Shown here one piece after another: positions 16,480-25,064 of a stretch of 64,000 bases of DNA. The DNA is from QPIN01 sp965224575 (GTDB lineage Bacteria > Pseudomonadota > Gammaproteobacteria > Methylococcales > Methylomonadaceae): positions 2,108,001-2,172,000 of the forward strand of contig CBDCZQ010000006.1 in NCBI GenBank assembly GCA_965224575.1, read 5' to 3'. Every line of letters begins with the position of its first letter. Positions within the stretch are counted from its first letter, which is position 1. The position numbers and the translations under genes are program-made. Under the pieces are notes generated by a model. That model worked only from the letters and a program-made list of their open reading frames with translations. It ran no database searches and was not told the DNA's origin.

Positions 16480-17882
16480 TTTTGTAAGTTAATTGTGAAT
16501 GGAATCCATAGCTGGGTATTTAAGCCGCTTGGTTTATTATTGCTAAGTGTTATCTGTCCTCCTAGAGCTTCGACACGTTCTCGTATTCCCAGTAAACCTA
16601 TTCCATCTGAATTTTGGAATGTCATCTTGTTAGCAAGTCCATCATCTGCGATTGTGAGAGAAATAATATCATTAGAGTAGTTAATAGAACTACTGGTTGA
16701 TTGAAGTATTATTTCAAGTATTACCTTTGCATTTTTTGCTTTAGAATGTTTTGCAATATTGGTGAGGCACTCTTGAATAATGCGGAAAAGATGACTGGAA
16801 ATTGAGTTAGGGATAAGGTCAACATTGTTATCAAGCTCAATTGTAAAGTCAGTTTTTCCACCGCTTCGAGCATTCCAGCTTGAAACTAGACTGATTAAAC
16901 TTGCTTTTAAGCCAAGTTCTTCAATATTTGAAGGATGTAATTGTTGGAGTATATTTCGCAAGTGGTTCATCATCAAGCTATTAATATCTAATATATTTTG
17001 ACAATCTTCAATTTGTTCCTGGTTTTTTGCTTTTGCTGTTTGTAATAAAGAAAAAGCTATTGCTTGTTGCCCAGTCAGGCATTGGCCAAATTCATCATGA
17101 AGTTCTCTAGTCAAAAAATGGCGTTCTTCTTCCTGCACATTCATCAGTTTAAGCATTAATTTATTTTTCTCGCCCAGCGTTTTTTCAAGATTTGTTGATA
17201 GCTGATTAATAGCCTTGGCTGTCTGTTGCCATTCCATTATTTTAAAGTCAGGCAATCGAGTAGAAAGTTCACCTTTTGCTATATTATTCAAACCGGAAAT
17301 AATGTCGTCAACTGGTTTTAGTGCACGTCCCAGAAAAAAATATAGCATGATGCATAGAGAAGAAAGTGTCACTGTAAAAAGGCTTATCAATTTTTTTACA
17401 TCATGCCAGGCACGGTTGATTTCTATTTCTGCATCCGGAGTCAAAGTTAAGGTTGCACGATTTTGTTTGTTGTAAATAATTTCTCTGACTAATTCATCCT
17501 CTGGGTGAAAAGCCCATTTGTATATCTTTTCAAACCAATCAGGCCATTTTTTTAATGAGCTAAGCCCTCCGTAACATAAGCTCCGAACAATATTTCCTTC
17601 TGTCTCTGTATATTTGATACACAAGCCTGAATTATCTTTGTTTGTTGAATCTAGTTTTAGGTCAGGAAAACCTTGATAAGTCTTATATCCATTGGCTATC
17701 TGAAATAATTGGAGTTCTAAATGTTTATCAATGGTTTCCGCTTTGTTGGCAAGATTATCTCGTGATTCAAGATTAGATTGATTAAGAAAATAAGCAGTAG
17801 TTGATATTAAACAGAATAAAGCTATCACAAAGATAAGCCCCATTAAATAAAGCCGTAACCCAATAGATTTCCAATTATGCAT
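16476..17882 (-). CDS. HisKA_3-type sensor histidine kinase
   Basis: A 468-residue membrane kinase. TM1 is at about 12-32, a periplasmic domain with three cysteines spans about 33-165, and TM2 is at about 166-187, followed by HAMP (about 188-240). The dimerisation helix carries H262 in R-E-L-H-D-E-F-G-Q, and a HATPase domain includes D-G-L...G-I-G-L-L-G-I-R-E-R. This is the NarX/UhpB/DegS class that pairs with LuxR-type regulators, here the overlapping downstream gene. The ligand is unknown. Confidence 0.93.
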   Translation of the reverse strand: MHNWKSIGLRLYLMGLIFVIALFCLISTTAYFLNQSNLESRDNLANKAETIDKHLELQLFQIANGYKTYQGFPDLKLDSTNKDNSGLCIKYTETEGNIVRSLCYGGLSSLKKWPDWFEKIYKWAFHPEDELVREIIYNKQNRATLTLTPDAEIEINRAWHDVKKLISLFTVTLSSLCIMLYFFLGRALKPVDDIISGLNNIAKGELSTRLPDFKIMEWQQTAKAINQLSTNLEKTLGEKNKLMLKLMNVQEEERHFLTRELHDEFGQCLTGQQAIAFSLLQTAKAKNQEQIEDCQNILDINSLMMNHLRNILQQLHPSNIEELGLKASLISLVSSWNARSGGKTDFTIELDNNVDLIPNSISSHLFRIIQECLTNIAKHSKAKNAKVILEIILQSTSSSINYSNDIISLTIADDGLANKMTFQNSDGIGLLGIRERVEALGGQITLSNNKPSGLNTQLWIPFTINLQK

Positions 17883-17958
17883 ATAAAATCCTGTTATTAC
17901 ATTCCTTACAGTCCATTTTAAGGGAGTGAGTGACGCAGTTAAAGAGATGATACGAACA

Positions 17959-17985
17959 ACGGGAAAATTACCCGTATTTTACGGT
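17959..17985. promoter_or_regulatory. overlapping dyads in the divergent kinase/cupin promoter region
   Basis: ACGGG (17959-17963) and CCCGT (17971-17975) form one inverted repeat. CCGTA (17972-17976) and TACGG (17980-17984) form a second that overlaps it. The region lies between the two-component system and the cupin gene, about 75 bases before the cupin ATG. Repeated CGG/CCG half-sites are what a dimeric regulator would bind; that the neighbouring response regulator does so is inference. Confidence 0.45.
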
Positions 17986-18055
17986 CAAATATCAGGTTTC
18001 AAAATAATACTGTTTCGTTAGTATAGGCAACAGATGTAAAAATAAGGAAACTATT

Positions 18056-18481
18056 ATGAGAAAGGTAAAGTTTGATGAGAATAATATAAAGTGGAATAAA
18101 TTAGGTGATTTTGAGCACATACTGTATTCCGTTCTTAATATTGATGAGCCAAACACTATTATTGATGTGATTTTTAAATTTGACCGGCATCAACAAATTG
18201 TTCTTCATCGACATAAGGCGCACAATAATACTTTTGTTGTACAAGGGGAACACCATATTTTTGAGCCAAATGGTGATTTAAAAGAGATTAGAGCTGTTGG
18301 AAGTTATACCTCAAGCCCAGCAAGTGATGAGCCACATACTGAATGTGGTGGAGATGACGGAGCAGTGGTTTTATTTAGTATTCGTGGGAGTAATGGCATT
18401 TTATATGAAGTTTTGGATGATAATTTAAATATTATTGCAACACTGACATTTCAAGATTTTATTGATCTTTATAAACAATAG
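18056..18481 (+). CDS. cupin domain protein
   Basis: A 141-residue single-domain cupin. Motif 1 is L-H-R-H-K-A-H-N-N-T-F-V-V-Q-G-E-H with three candidate metal-binding histidines. Motif 2 is partial, around E-P-H-T-E-C-G-G-D-D-G. It resembles small regulatory or dioxygenase-like cupins, and no substrate can be read from it. The SD is AAGGAAA. It is divergent from the two-component pair and 15 bp before an exported protein, so those two probably form an operon. Confidence 0.75.
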   Translation: MRKVKFDENNIKWNKLGDFEHILYSVLNIDEPNTIIDVIFKFDRHQQIVLHRHKAHNNTFVVQGEHHIFEPNGDLKEIRAVGSYTSSPASDEPHTECGGDDGAVVLFSIRGSNGILYEVLDDNLNIIATLTFQDFIDLYKQ

Positions 18482-18496
18482 TAACGTTTAAAAAAG

Positions 18497-19009
18497 ATGA
18501 CGAAAAAAAAATGTTTAAACATGTTGTTGTTAATAGGAATAACTTTCAATGCTTCCGCAACTGAAGTGATTAAAATTGCTATTTTTGATTTTGAATTAAA
18601 TGATATTACATCATTACCAAATGTCCCAGAGGAAATTATTCGTACAGCATCGTTTAAGCCTTTACTAGAAAGTGAATTCCAAAAAACTGGAAAGTATGAA
18701 ATTATTCAAATAGACGGGCAGGATTATAGGGCTGAAAATGCTGGTTTGGGCTATCTTTATAAATTTCATGAGATATCGGGCTCTCTTGCTGAAAAATTTG
18801 GTGCAGACTGGGTGGTTATTGGACAGCATAGTAAACCGAGTTTTTTGTATTCATATATTATGGTTAATATAGTTAATGTAAAAACTAAGAAACTTGTGGC
18901 TCATTATGATATTGAATTAAAAGGAAATCATAAAAAAGTAACGGAACGCGGAATTAGAGCAATAGCTAAAAAAATTGGAAATAGAATTAAGCAGTATAAT
19001 TCTAACTAA
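18497..19009 (+). CDS. exported protein, DUF2380/DUF3280-like
   Basis: A 170-residue protein with a signal peptide (M-T-K-K-K-C-L-N-M-L-L-L-I-G, cleavage near A-S-A-T). The mature part begins I-K-I-A-I-F-D-F-E-L-N-D and contains G-A-D-W-V-V-I-G-Q, a pattern of periplasmic proteins of the DUF2380/DUF3280 group, which fold like TolB N-terminal domains. Function is unknown. It is 15 bp after the cupin gene. Confidence 0.65.
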   Translation: MTKKKCLNMLLLIGITFNASATEVIKIAIFDFELNDITSLPNVPEEIIRTASFKPLLESEFQKTGKYEIIQIDGQDYRAENAGLGYLYKFHEISGSLAEKFGADWVVIGQHSKPSFLYSYIMVNIVNVKTKKLVAHYDIELKGNHKKVTERGIRAIAKKIGNRIKQYNSN

Positions 19010-19112
19010 AAGTTGTACATTTTTTATACATGTAAGTGTGATTTAAAGGGAGCTAAGGAGAACACTTTTTTCTCATGCTACAAACAAGAATTAAGATAAG
19101 CACAGCAATTAA

Positions 19113-19152
19113 TGTAGGTTAGGCTAACAGCTCCATCGTTAACCTAACATCT
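19113..19152. repeat. half copy of the TGTAGGTTGGG interspersed repeat
   Basis: TGTAGGTTAGGCTAACAGCT and the following complementary GTTAACCTAACA form a hairpin between convergent genes. The same core occurs in longer copies at 37949-38034 and 54734-54821. Such TAGGTTGGG-type palindromes are common dispersed repeats in gammaproteobacteria. Confidence 0.65.
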
Positions 19153-19179
19153 CCAGCTAAACATGCTTACTATTTTGAG

Positions 19180-19596
19180 TTAATTTCCAGAAAACCAGCG
19201 TCCCTGAACATAAGCACCAGTAAGCATAGCTAACAGTACAATGAGTAATGGCCAATTCCCCGCGCCAAGACCTGCGATAGCAGGGCCAGGGCAGACCCCA
19301 CAAATCCCCCAGCCGATGCCAAAAATAAGAGCACCAAGAAGGGTGCGTTTCATTGGCGTTATTGGTTTTTGTTTAAATTGGTCGGCTAATAAGGGTTTTT
19401 TTAGAAAGCCAGGGGCGAATTGATAAAATATCATTGTTAACCCTGTCGCTCCCCCAAGTACCAAGAAAAGACCAAAATCTTCAAAACGTAAAAAACTTAA
19501 GATAACTTCGGGCTGAATCATAGAAGAGATCGAAAGTCCTAAACCAAATAATGTTCCAGAAGCTAAAATTGCAAGCCAATAAAGAGTTGTTTTCAT
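19180..19596 (-). CDS. YeeE/YedE-type membrane protein (DUF6691-like)
   Basis: A 138-residue protein with four membrane helices. It carries G-I-G-W-G-I-C-G-V-C-P-G-P-A, the half-channel cysteine motif of the YeeE/YedE (thiosulfate uptake, TsuA-like) superfamily. It is half the size of TsuA and pairs with the next gene, so the two short proteins together would make one transporter. Seven bases separate them. Sulfur compound transport is inferred from the family. Confidence 0.88.
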   Translation of the reverse strand: MKTTLYWLAILASGTLFGLGLSISSMIQPEVILSFLRFEDFGLFLVLGGATGLTMIFYQFAPGFLKKPLLADQFKQKPITPMKRTLLGALIFGIGWGICGVCPGPAIAGLGAGNWPLLIVLLAMLTGAYVQGRWFSGN

Positions 19597-19602
19597 AATA
19601 AA

Positions 19603-20070
19603 TTATCCTAGTGATGCGACGAGTTGAGCTGTTACCATGCCGGCTGACAGAAACACTAGAACAGCAAGTGTAGAAGTTAAACTTAGTGAAGCCATGCCAC
19701 ATATTCCATGCCCTGAAGTACATCCATTTCCAAGACGTGCACCGAAACCTGCGAGAAAACCTCCAATGGCTAATTGTCCCCAAGAAACATTTGTAATCGT
19801 TACCTCTGAACCTGGAAGACTTAGCCAGATAAAAGCGCCTAAAACAAGTCCAGCTGCATAGACTAATCGCCATTGTCTCGTTTTAGTATATTGCTCTTGT
19901 TGGAAAAAAGATATTTTTGAGCAATAAGACCAGACTGATGAATAAACACTGCTTGCTCCCCCGACAAGTCCAGTTACAACAAATAAAAGGCTAACGCCTA
20001 AACCAATTAGTAAACCACCGGTAATATAATGCGACAAGCCAAGAGGGAATAATGAATCAATCAACTCCAT
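19603..20070 (-). CDS. YeeE/YedE-type membrane protein
   Basis: A 155-residue protein with four to five membrane helices. The second half holds G-F-G-A-R-L-G-N-G-C-T-S-G-H-G-I-C-G, the other conserved cysteine motif of YeeE/YedE proteins. It is upstream of and probably cotranscribed with the partner at 19180. In such pairs, often near sulfide-responsive or detoxifying genes, a role in moving reduced sulfur species is proposed. This fits a window that also encodes methanethiol oxidase. Confidence 0.88.
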   Translation of the reverse strand: MELIDSLFPLGLSHYITGGLLIGLGVSLLFVVTGLVGGASSVYSSVWSYCSKISFFQQEQYTKTRQWRLVYAAGLVLGAFIWLSLPGSEVTITNVSWGQLAIGGFLAGFGARLGNGCTSGHGICGMASLSLTSTLAVLVFLSAGMVTAQLVASLG

Positions 20071-20190
20071 AAAGTCTCCATAGAAATAAAGGATAAGTAA
20101 ATTAGTGATTAATTATATTAAAACAGATAATACTAAGCTATACTTTTTTTGAGAATGTAATTTATTGTCGGGTTCTTATATGTTTGATTC

Positions 20191-20773
20191 TTAGTTTACC
20201 TTACCAGCATCTATAGCTTCAGAAACTTCTATAAGACGCCCAGACTTGCAGTCATAAATATAACCATAAATTGGAATGTCGCTTGGAACCATAGAGTTAT
20301 TTCTAATTCGTTGAACATCAGCTAAAAGGCTCTTGCCTTGATCGCTAATGGTGAGCCACTCAATATATTTACCATCTTGTCCCTCCTCCTAATTTGCAAT
20401 CATGCCACTCAGATTCATCAACGCTTGCAGTTTTTAAGCTATGCGACAATAAATCTCCCATAATTTCATTATTGAAAGTCTCCATCCCGCAAGCAGTGTG
20501 ATGTATTACAAACCATTCTTTGGTACCAAGCAATTTATATGAAATCACCAATGAACGAATGGCATCGTCACTTGCCCTGCCACCGGCATTACGGATAACA
20601 TGCGCATCACCTTCTGCAAGACCTGCATATTTTGCTGGATCTAGACGAGCATCTATACATGTCAAGATCGCAAACTGTCTTCCAAGGGGCATTAGCAATC
20701 CCTCTTTATCACCAAAGCTAGTAACATAATCAGCATTTGCCGATGTGACTTCTTCTACTATTTTACTCATCAT
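20191..20773 (-). pseudogene. beta-carbonic anhydrase, frameshifted
   Basis: The N-terminal 130 residues are a beta-type carbonic anhydrase: zinc ligands in L-T-C-I-D-A-R-L-D, V-I-R-N-A-G-G-R and I-H-H-T-A-C-G-M. At 20381-20390, in a GGAGGAGGG run, the frame is lost and stops soon after. The next frame continues the same family without interruption (E-G-Q-D-G-K-Y-I-E-W-L-T-I, then D-I-P-I-Y-G-Y-I-Y-D) to a TAA at 20191-20193. A +1 shift would rejoin the parts. It is the last gene of the leftward run from 23697. It may be truly broken, an assembly error, or read by frameshifting. Confidence 0.8.
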
Positions 20774-20882
20774 TATTCTCCTATATGTGCACCGCTTTAA
20801 TTGATTTAAATTAAACTCTCCCAGCGGCGATTCAAAGGAAACCTAAGGTTAAAAATAGAAATTGAATTTATATTGTCAGAAC

Positions 20883-21290
20883 TTATTCTTGTAAACTAAT
20901 GAATTCAACCCGGATTCCACTTGGCTCATAACACATCATATGTCTAGCTGGACCATCCCGTAGTAACTCAGGTGAGAACTCTATCTTGGTGCCATGTTCA
21001 ATTAATGTTTTGTGAACAAGATCCAAATCAGCGAAGCTTTCTACTAATAATGCTAAGTGATGTAATCCCACATTTTCCTTTCTATCAAATGTTTTGGGTA
21101 AATTAGATTTAGTTTCCCATAGCGTAATCATCAAAATGCCATCAGTTACAAATATTGCCGGATAATCTAGGTCTCTTCGCAGTTCAGACCAACCCAGAAT
21201 CTCAACAAAAAATGAGGCAGATTCCTCAAGCCTGGAAACGGTTAAACCTACGTGATGTGCACCTCTAGTAATAGGCTTTGATTTATTCAT
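20883..21290 (-). CDS. VOC (glyoxalase-type) family protein
   Basis: A 135-residue vicinal-oxygen-chelate protein: H-H-V-G-L-T-V near the N-terminus, G-L-H-H-L-A-L-L-V in the middle, and Y-E-P-S-G-I-R-V-E at the end supply the usual His/Glu metal ligands. Substrate unknown. It overlaps the tautomerase gene by 4 bp and belongs to the AraC-divergent leftward operon. Confidence 0.85.
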   Translation of the reverse strand: MNKSKPITRGAHHVGLTVSRLEESASFFVEILGWSELRRDLDYPAIFVTDGILMITLWETKSNLPKTFDRKENVGLHHLALLVESFADLDLVHKTLIEHGTKIEFSPELLRDGPARHMMCYEPSGIRVEFISLQE

Positions 21291-21487
21291 CCTGTTTTCC
21301 TTCTGTTAGTTACAGTCTTTCCTTCTATTCCCCAGTTGTCTGTATTGATCTCATCGATGATCACAATTGTTGTTTTAGGCGTTTTATTGAGTACCTTTTG
21401 TAACAAAAGAGTGACACCATTAATCAATTCTGTTTTCTGCTCTTGGGTTACACTTTCTTCAGTCACTTTAATATTGATATAAGGCAT
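21287..21487 (-). CDS. 4-oxalocrotonate tautomerase family protein
   Basis: A 66-residue protein with proline directly after the initiator Met (M-P-Y-I-N-I-K-V), the catalytic Pro-1 of this family. E-Q-K-T-E-L-I and the C-terminal N-W-G-I-E-G fit. It starts after AGAGGGAAAT. It lies in an operon with a VOC protein and a metallo-beta-lactamase-fold protein, which suggests catabolism or detoxification of a small carbonyl compound. Confidence 0.85.
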   Translation of the reverse strand: MPYINIKVTEESVTQEQKTELINGVTLLLQKVLNKTPKTTIVIIDEINTDNWGIEGKTVTNRRKTG

Positions 21488-21513
21488 TTATTTCCCTCTG
21501 TCTGCTTTTGATT

Positions 21514-22033
21514 TTAATCGACATAATATCCCATTCCACAAAACTCATTTTCAGTAATCTTCTGGATAAAACTTGTCTTGCGCTGTTCCTTACCTGTAAC
21601 GGGGTTTTTATAGCTATAACTAGAAGTACCATAGCCTGAATTTTGGCGATATTTAAAAACTCTTCAACAAAGTCCTTACCATTGAGGTCTTTTTTCTCAC
21701 TAGCACTATGACCGATTAGAGAAGGGTTTTCTCCCATCACTTTCCATGCCTTGTTATAGTCAAGACAAAAAATATATAAATCGCGATCAACAAATTTCCC
21801 ATCAACTTTATTAAAAGCTTCATAGGCAATATCACGACCATTAGCCTCAAGATATATCATTGCCCAATCAAATAAAGCTTTGGCTTCTTCTTTGGTCGCC
21901 AGCTTGTTTATAGTTATTTGAGTGAACTTAGATTCTTCTACTGATTTTACCTGACTATTGGCAGGCATAGAAACAACAGCCAGGTAAGCAGTCAAAAAAA
22001 TATTTTTAGTAAAAATGCTTTTTTATTAAACAT
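21514..22033 (-). pseudogene. exported Cache-domain protein with two frameshifts
   Basis: The natural gene would start at ATG 22031-22033 (after CAGGAG) with the signal peptide M-F-N-K-K-A-F-L-L-K-I-F. A T-run (A7 on the plus strand, 21994-22000) is one base short and ends that frame. A second frame carries the Cache body (L-F-D-W-A-M-I-Y-L-E-A-N-G, F-C-L-D-Y-N-K, L-N-G-K-D-F-V-E-E-F). At 21641-21644 another one-base loss occurs, and a third frame supplies the expected end (S-Y-K-N-P-V-T-G-K, C-G-M-G-Y-Y-V-D) to the TAA at 21514. Single-Cache periplasmic proteins bind small ligands. Both losses are in A/T runs. Confidence 0.8.
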
Positions 22034-22065
22034 AATGAACTCCTGTTTTTAAACTTGATTTTTGT

Positions 22066-22998
22066 TTAGTAGCCTAATGATTCACCTACAATATCTCTCA
22101 CCAGATTAAGGATGAACATATCGTTAAAACCATGCCAATCACCATATTTATCACGCATCGGGTAGTAAACGGCATCAAAATATTGGCTCATTTGATCTGT
22201 ACGTACCCCTGGAGTCCCTGATTGTTGAATCGCTTTTCTTGCAAGGCGACGTCCCTCTTCCATCATGTCACGCCAGTCAATCAAATCTTGTTTAACACCA
22301 TAACCAAAATGTGAAGGAATAAACGTATCAAAATCAATAGCAATAACCCTGTTCATGGCTTTTAGATAACCTGGCGCATATTTATCAGGAACGCCTACGG
22401 GCTGTACTGTTTTTACAAAACCAAGATCTGCTGTAAAAACCAGCCTTTCCGAAGGAAAGTGAAACGCGTAAAGTGTGTCTGTGTGTGAAAGTCCAAGATA
22501 GAGTGCATGTATCTCAACACCCCCTATATTCAAAACAGTATCCCCAGAAATATACCGTGTAGGTTCAAGAACCCTTTTATGTTCTACATCATCCCAATAT
22601 CTGGGATTTTTTTCATGCGCGATAATATGTTCAGGAGCTAGCTTTGCACCACCACTGGTATGGTCGAGATGATAATGTGAATAGATAAGTGTATGTACCT
22701 TTTGACCAGGGAAGTGATGCTCTAGCACCTTCTTTAATGCAGTAGACATATCAGGGTTCATAGGATCAATAACAACCAATCCCTCGCTTGTTTTAATAAC
22801 CACATTGCGATACCAGTTCCATCTAAAGGTGTATATTTTTTCTGTTATTTGTTCAAATTTAGTACCATCAATTCCAGTCCCATGAAAATAGGGATCAACT
22901 GTTTTCATTACGGTTTTAAGTACAAAATCTGTACAGCCACTTGTAGTGATAACGGACGCTACAATCAGAAGTGTTGTGAATATTCTTTTTTTCATCAT
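22066..22998 (-). CDS. MBL-fold metallo-hydrolase lipoprotein
   Basis: A 310-residue metallo-beta-lactamase-fold hydrolase. A lipobox (T-T-S-G-C, Cys22) follows the signal peptide, so it is membrane-anchored. Metal motif H-Y-H-L-D-H at 108-113, then L-G-L-S-H-T-D-T, F-T-A-D-L-G and the late P-S-H-F-G-Y supply the remaining ligands. The substrate is unknown. It lies between the membrane-protein gene and the Cache gene in the AraC-linked leftward operon. Confidence 0.88.
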   Translation of the reverse strand: MMKKRIFTTLLIVASVITTSGCTDFVLKTVMKTVDPYFHGTGIDGTKFEQITEKIYTFRWNWYRNVVIKTSEGLVVIDPMNPDMSTALKKVLEHHFPGQKVHTLIYSHYHLDHTSGGAKLAPEHIIAHEKNPRYWDDVEHKRVLEPTRYISGDTVLNIGGVEIHALYLGLSHTDTLYAFHFPSERLVFTADLGFVKTVQPVGVPDKYAPGYLKAMNRVIAIDFDTFIPSHFGYGVKQDLIDWRDMMEEGRRLARKAIQQSGTPGVRTDQMSQYFDAVYYPMRDKYGDWHGFNDMFILNLVRDIVGESLGY

Positions 22999-23013
22999 AG
23001 TTCCCTAAATAAA

Positions 23014-23697
23014 TTATGTTTGTGACTGTTGGGTTGGATAAATTTCTTTCTTTTGTAGTAGCTTCCAGATTGAAATGAGGTGGAACCACAACCATAGAGG
23101 CGCAGGCAAAAAGACTGCGTACATCATGCTTCCATGAGGTGTTATATCCTCTAATATCACTAATGAAAGTGTAGTAGCAACAATTAATATATCTAACAGA
23201 CCAAATAAGTTGGCAAACCATGTACGCCTGATTGCATCAATATCGCTTTCCATTGAAAAAGCGGCAATAAGCCCAAAAAAACCGGCAGCAATATGTGTCC
23301 ACCCATCAACAATACCGAATACTAATGGCATATTTCCCAGACTGGCCTGCGTTAAAAATGATGCACCAAAAAAAACTCTAATTCCTTGCATTAAGAGTAA
23401 TTGCTGCTGATTTAAACTGAGAACTATTTTTTTTACTATTGGTACACCTAGTAACAGCAACCCCACTATGCCTACCGCAGCAAAGATAATGGTTAAAAAC
23501 AATATTCCAGAAATATCTTCAGGAAAAAGACTTTTTGTTGAAAGTCCTAAATGAAGCAGTACAAGCCATGCTAATAACCCGAATCCCATTCCAAAGTGAA
23601 ACTTATTATTGTTACTGAGTGAATGCACCCATAGCGTGTAGATGATCATGAGTAGGTTTAGCCCAACCATAAACCAGTTTGACATTATTAATGACAT
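23014..23697 (-). CDS. polytopic membrane protein, unknown
   Basis: A 227-residue protein with about seven hydrophobic segments and few charges. It is not recognised. H-T-H-like residues lie in V-D-G-W-T-H-I-A-A-G, and the C-terminal tail is short and polar. It is the first gene of the leftward operon and starts 62 bp from the divergent AraC gene, so it is the likely main target of that regulator. Confidence 0.75.
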   Translation of the reverse strand: MSLIMSNWFMVGLNLLMIIYTLWVHSLSNNNKFHFGMGFGLLAWLVLLHLGLSTKSLFPEDISGILFLTIIFAAVGIVGLLLLGVPIVKKIVLSLNQQQLLLMQGIRVFFGASFLTQASLGNMPLVFGIVDGWTHIAAGFFGLIAAFSMESDIDAIRRTWFANLFGLLDILIVATTLSLVILEDITPHGSMMYAVFLPAPLWLWFHLISIWKLLQKKEIYPTQQSQT

Positions 23698-23759
23698 TTC
23701 AGTAATTCCTCTGTTTGTAAAAGTAACGTATAGTATCCACTTTATATAAAGAGGTATCT

Positions 23760-24779
23760 ATGGCTAATTCAACTGAATATATTGCAGAAACAACTGAATT
23801 TAACGTAGTAAATAATGTTTTTAGTGAAACATTGAGGTGTATGAAGATAACAGGTAGTTTGCTGCTTAATGAGGATTATTCACCGCCATGGGCTGTTTCA
23901 ATACCTGATAAAAAAGAACTTATCGAAAGCTTGCAAAGTAAAAAAAATGTTCATATCGCCGCTTTTCATCTGGTACGGAGAGGTTACATTGAAATTGAAT
24001 TAGAAAATGGAAACAAAGAGCTTGTCCGTGAGGGTGAAATGGCGGTTTGTTTTGGGGGCACTGTTCATACACTATTCCAAGGAACAAGCAGACCCGCATG
24101 TTCCTTTAAAGACATTATGCAAGGTGGTCAGAATGCTTTTGAGCCTACAGAAGAAAACTATGCACAGTCCACCTCATTATTATGTGGTATTTTTATGTTG
24201 CACGATACAAGGCTTAATCCACTTTTTGAAGCTTTACCCCCTTTGCTAAAAATAACCTCAGGACGAGGTATGCATTATTCATCCTCTACTACCGGAAATA
24301 TTATCAACTTATTATTAACAGAAATGGATCAACCATCGTTTGCGCATGATTATGTGGTAGAACGCTATCTAGAATTATTATGTGTTAAGTCCATTCATTC
24401 ATATATTGAATCAGCACCTTCTGGAGAAACGGGTTGGCTCCATGCAATAAAAGACCCTAAAATGGCATGTGTGATTACAGCAATACATTCGCAACCTGCA
24501 TTTCGTTGGTCAGTCAAAGAGTTGGCTAACCTTATCTCTTTATCCCCTTCAAGATTTGCTGTACGATTTACGGAAACCATGGGAATAACACCAATGATTT
24601 ATGTCACACGGTGGAGAATGTATTTGGCAAGTAAGTTACTGAAGGATACCATACTAGGTCTTGAACAAATTTCCGCCCAGGTTGGGTACGAAAATGTTGC
24701 TGCTTTTAGCCGTGCTTTCAAACGCAATGTTGGTTCCTCGCCAGGGGTATGGCGAGCTGATAATCTTACTAGGCCGTGA
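23760..24779 (+). CDS. AraC-family regulator with cupin sensor domain
   Basis: A 339-residue regulator. The N-terminal half (about 25-190) is a cupin_6-type ligand domain (G-Y-I-E-I-E-L-E-N-G, E-G-E-M-A-V-C-F-G-G). Residues about 235-335 carry two HTHs: W-S-V-K-E-L-A-N-L-I-S-L-S-P-S-R-F and I-S-A-Q-V-G-Y-E-N-V-A-A-F-S-R-A-F. It is divergent from the 23697-20191 gene run with 62 bp between them, the usual layout for local control. Confidence 0.9.
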   Translation: MANSTEYIAETTEFNVVNNVFSETLRCMKITGSLLLNEDYSPPWAVSIPDKKELIESLQSKKNVHIAAFHLVRRGYIEIELENGNKELVREGEMAVCFGGTVHTLFQGTSRPACSFKDIMQGGQNAFEPTEENYAQSTSLLCGIFMLHDTRLNPLFEALPPLLKITSGRGMHYSSSTTGNIINLLLTEMDQPSFAHDYVVERYLELLCVKSIHSYIESAPSGETGWLHAIKDPKMACVITAIHSQPAFRWSVKELANLISLSPSRFAVRFTETMGITPMIYVTRWRMYLASKLLKDTILGLEQISAQVGYENVAAFSRAFKRNVGSSPGVWRADNLTRP

Positions 24780-25064
24780 TTCTGTGTTACGAAAACCGTT
24801 GAGTGGCTTACTATGTGCCAGTTTCAGTGCTTTGCTATCAACAAAAATCAACTCGCTATAAAACCCGCATTTGTGACCGCGCGAAGTATAGTAAGAAATT
24901 TAGGTATCAAATTTATACTTACTTTCATCAAAAATTGGGAATATACTTTCCCTTATCAGTTTCATTGGTTTAAGAGTGCCTCTTTTAACTAGTGGAAGTG
25001 ATAAAAATGGTTGTATTTAATGAATCAAGTGACTTTTTTAACCAGGATTTAGCCGAGGAAATTT

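Noticed and set aside
21468..21513. Continuation of the Cache-gene frame beyond 21514
   Set aside because: It results from the second frameshift; the true C-terminus is in another frame and ends at 21514.
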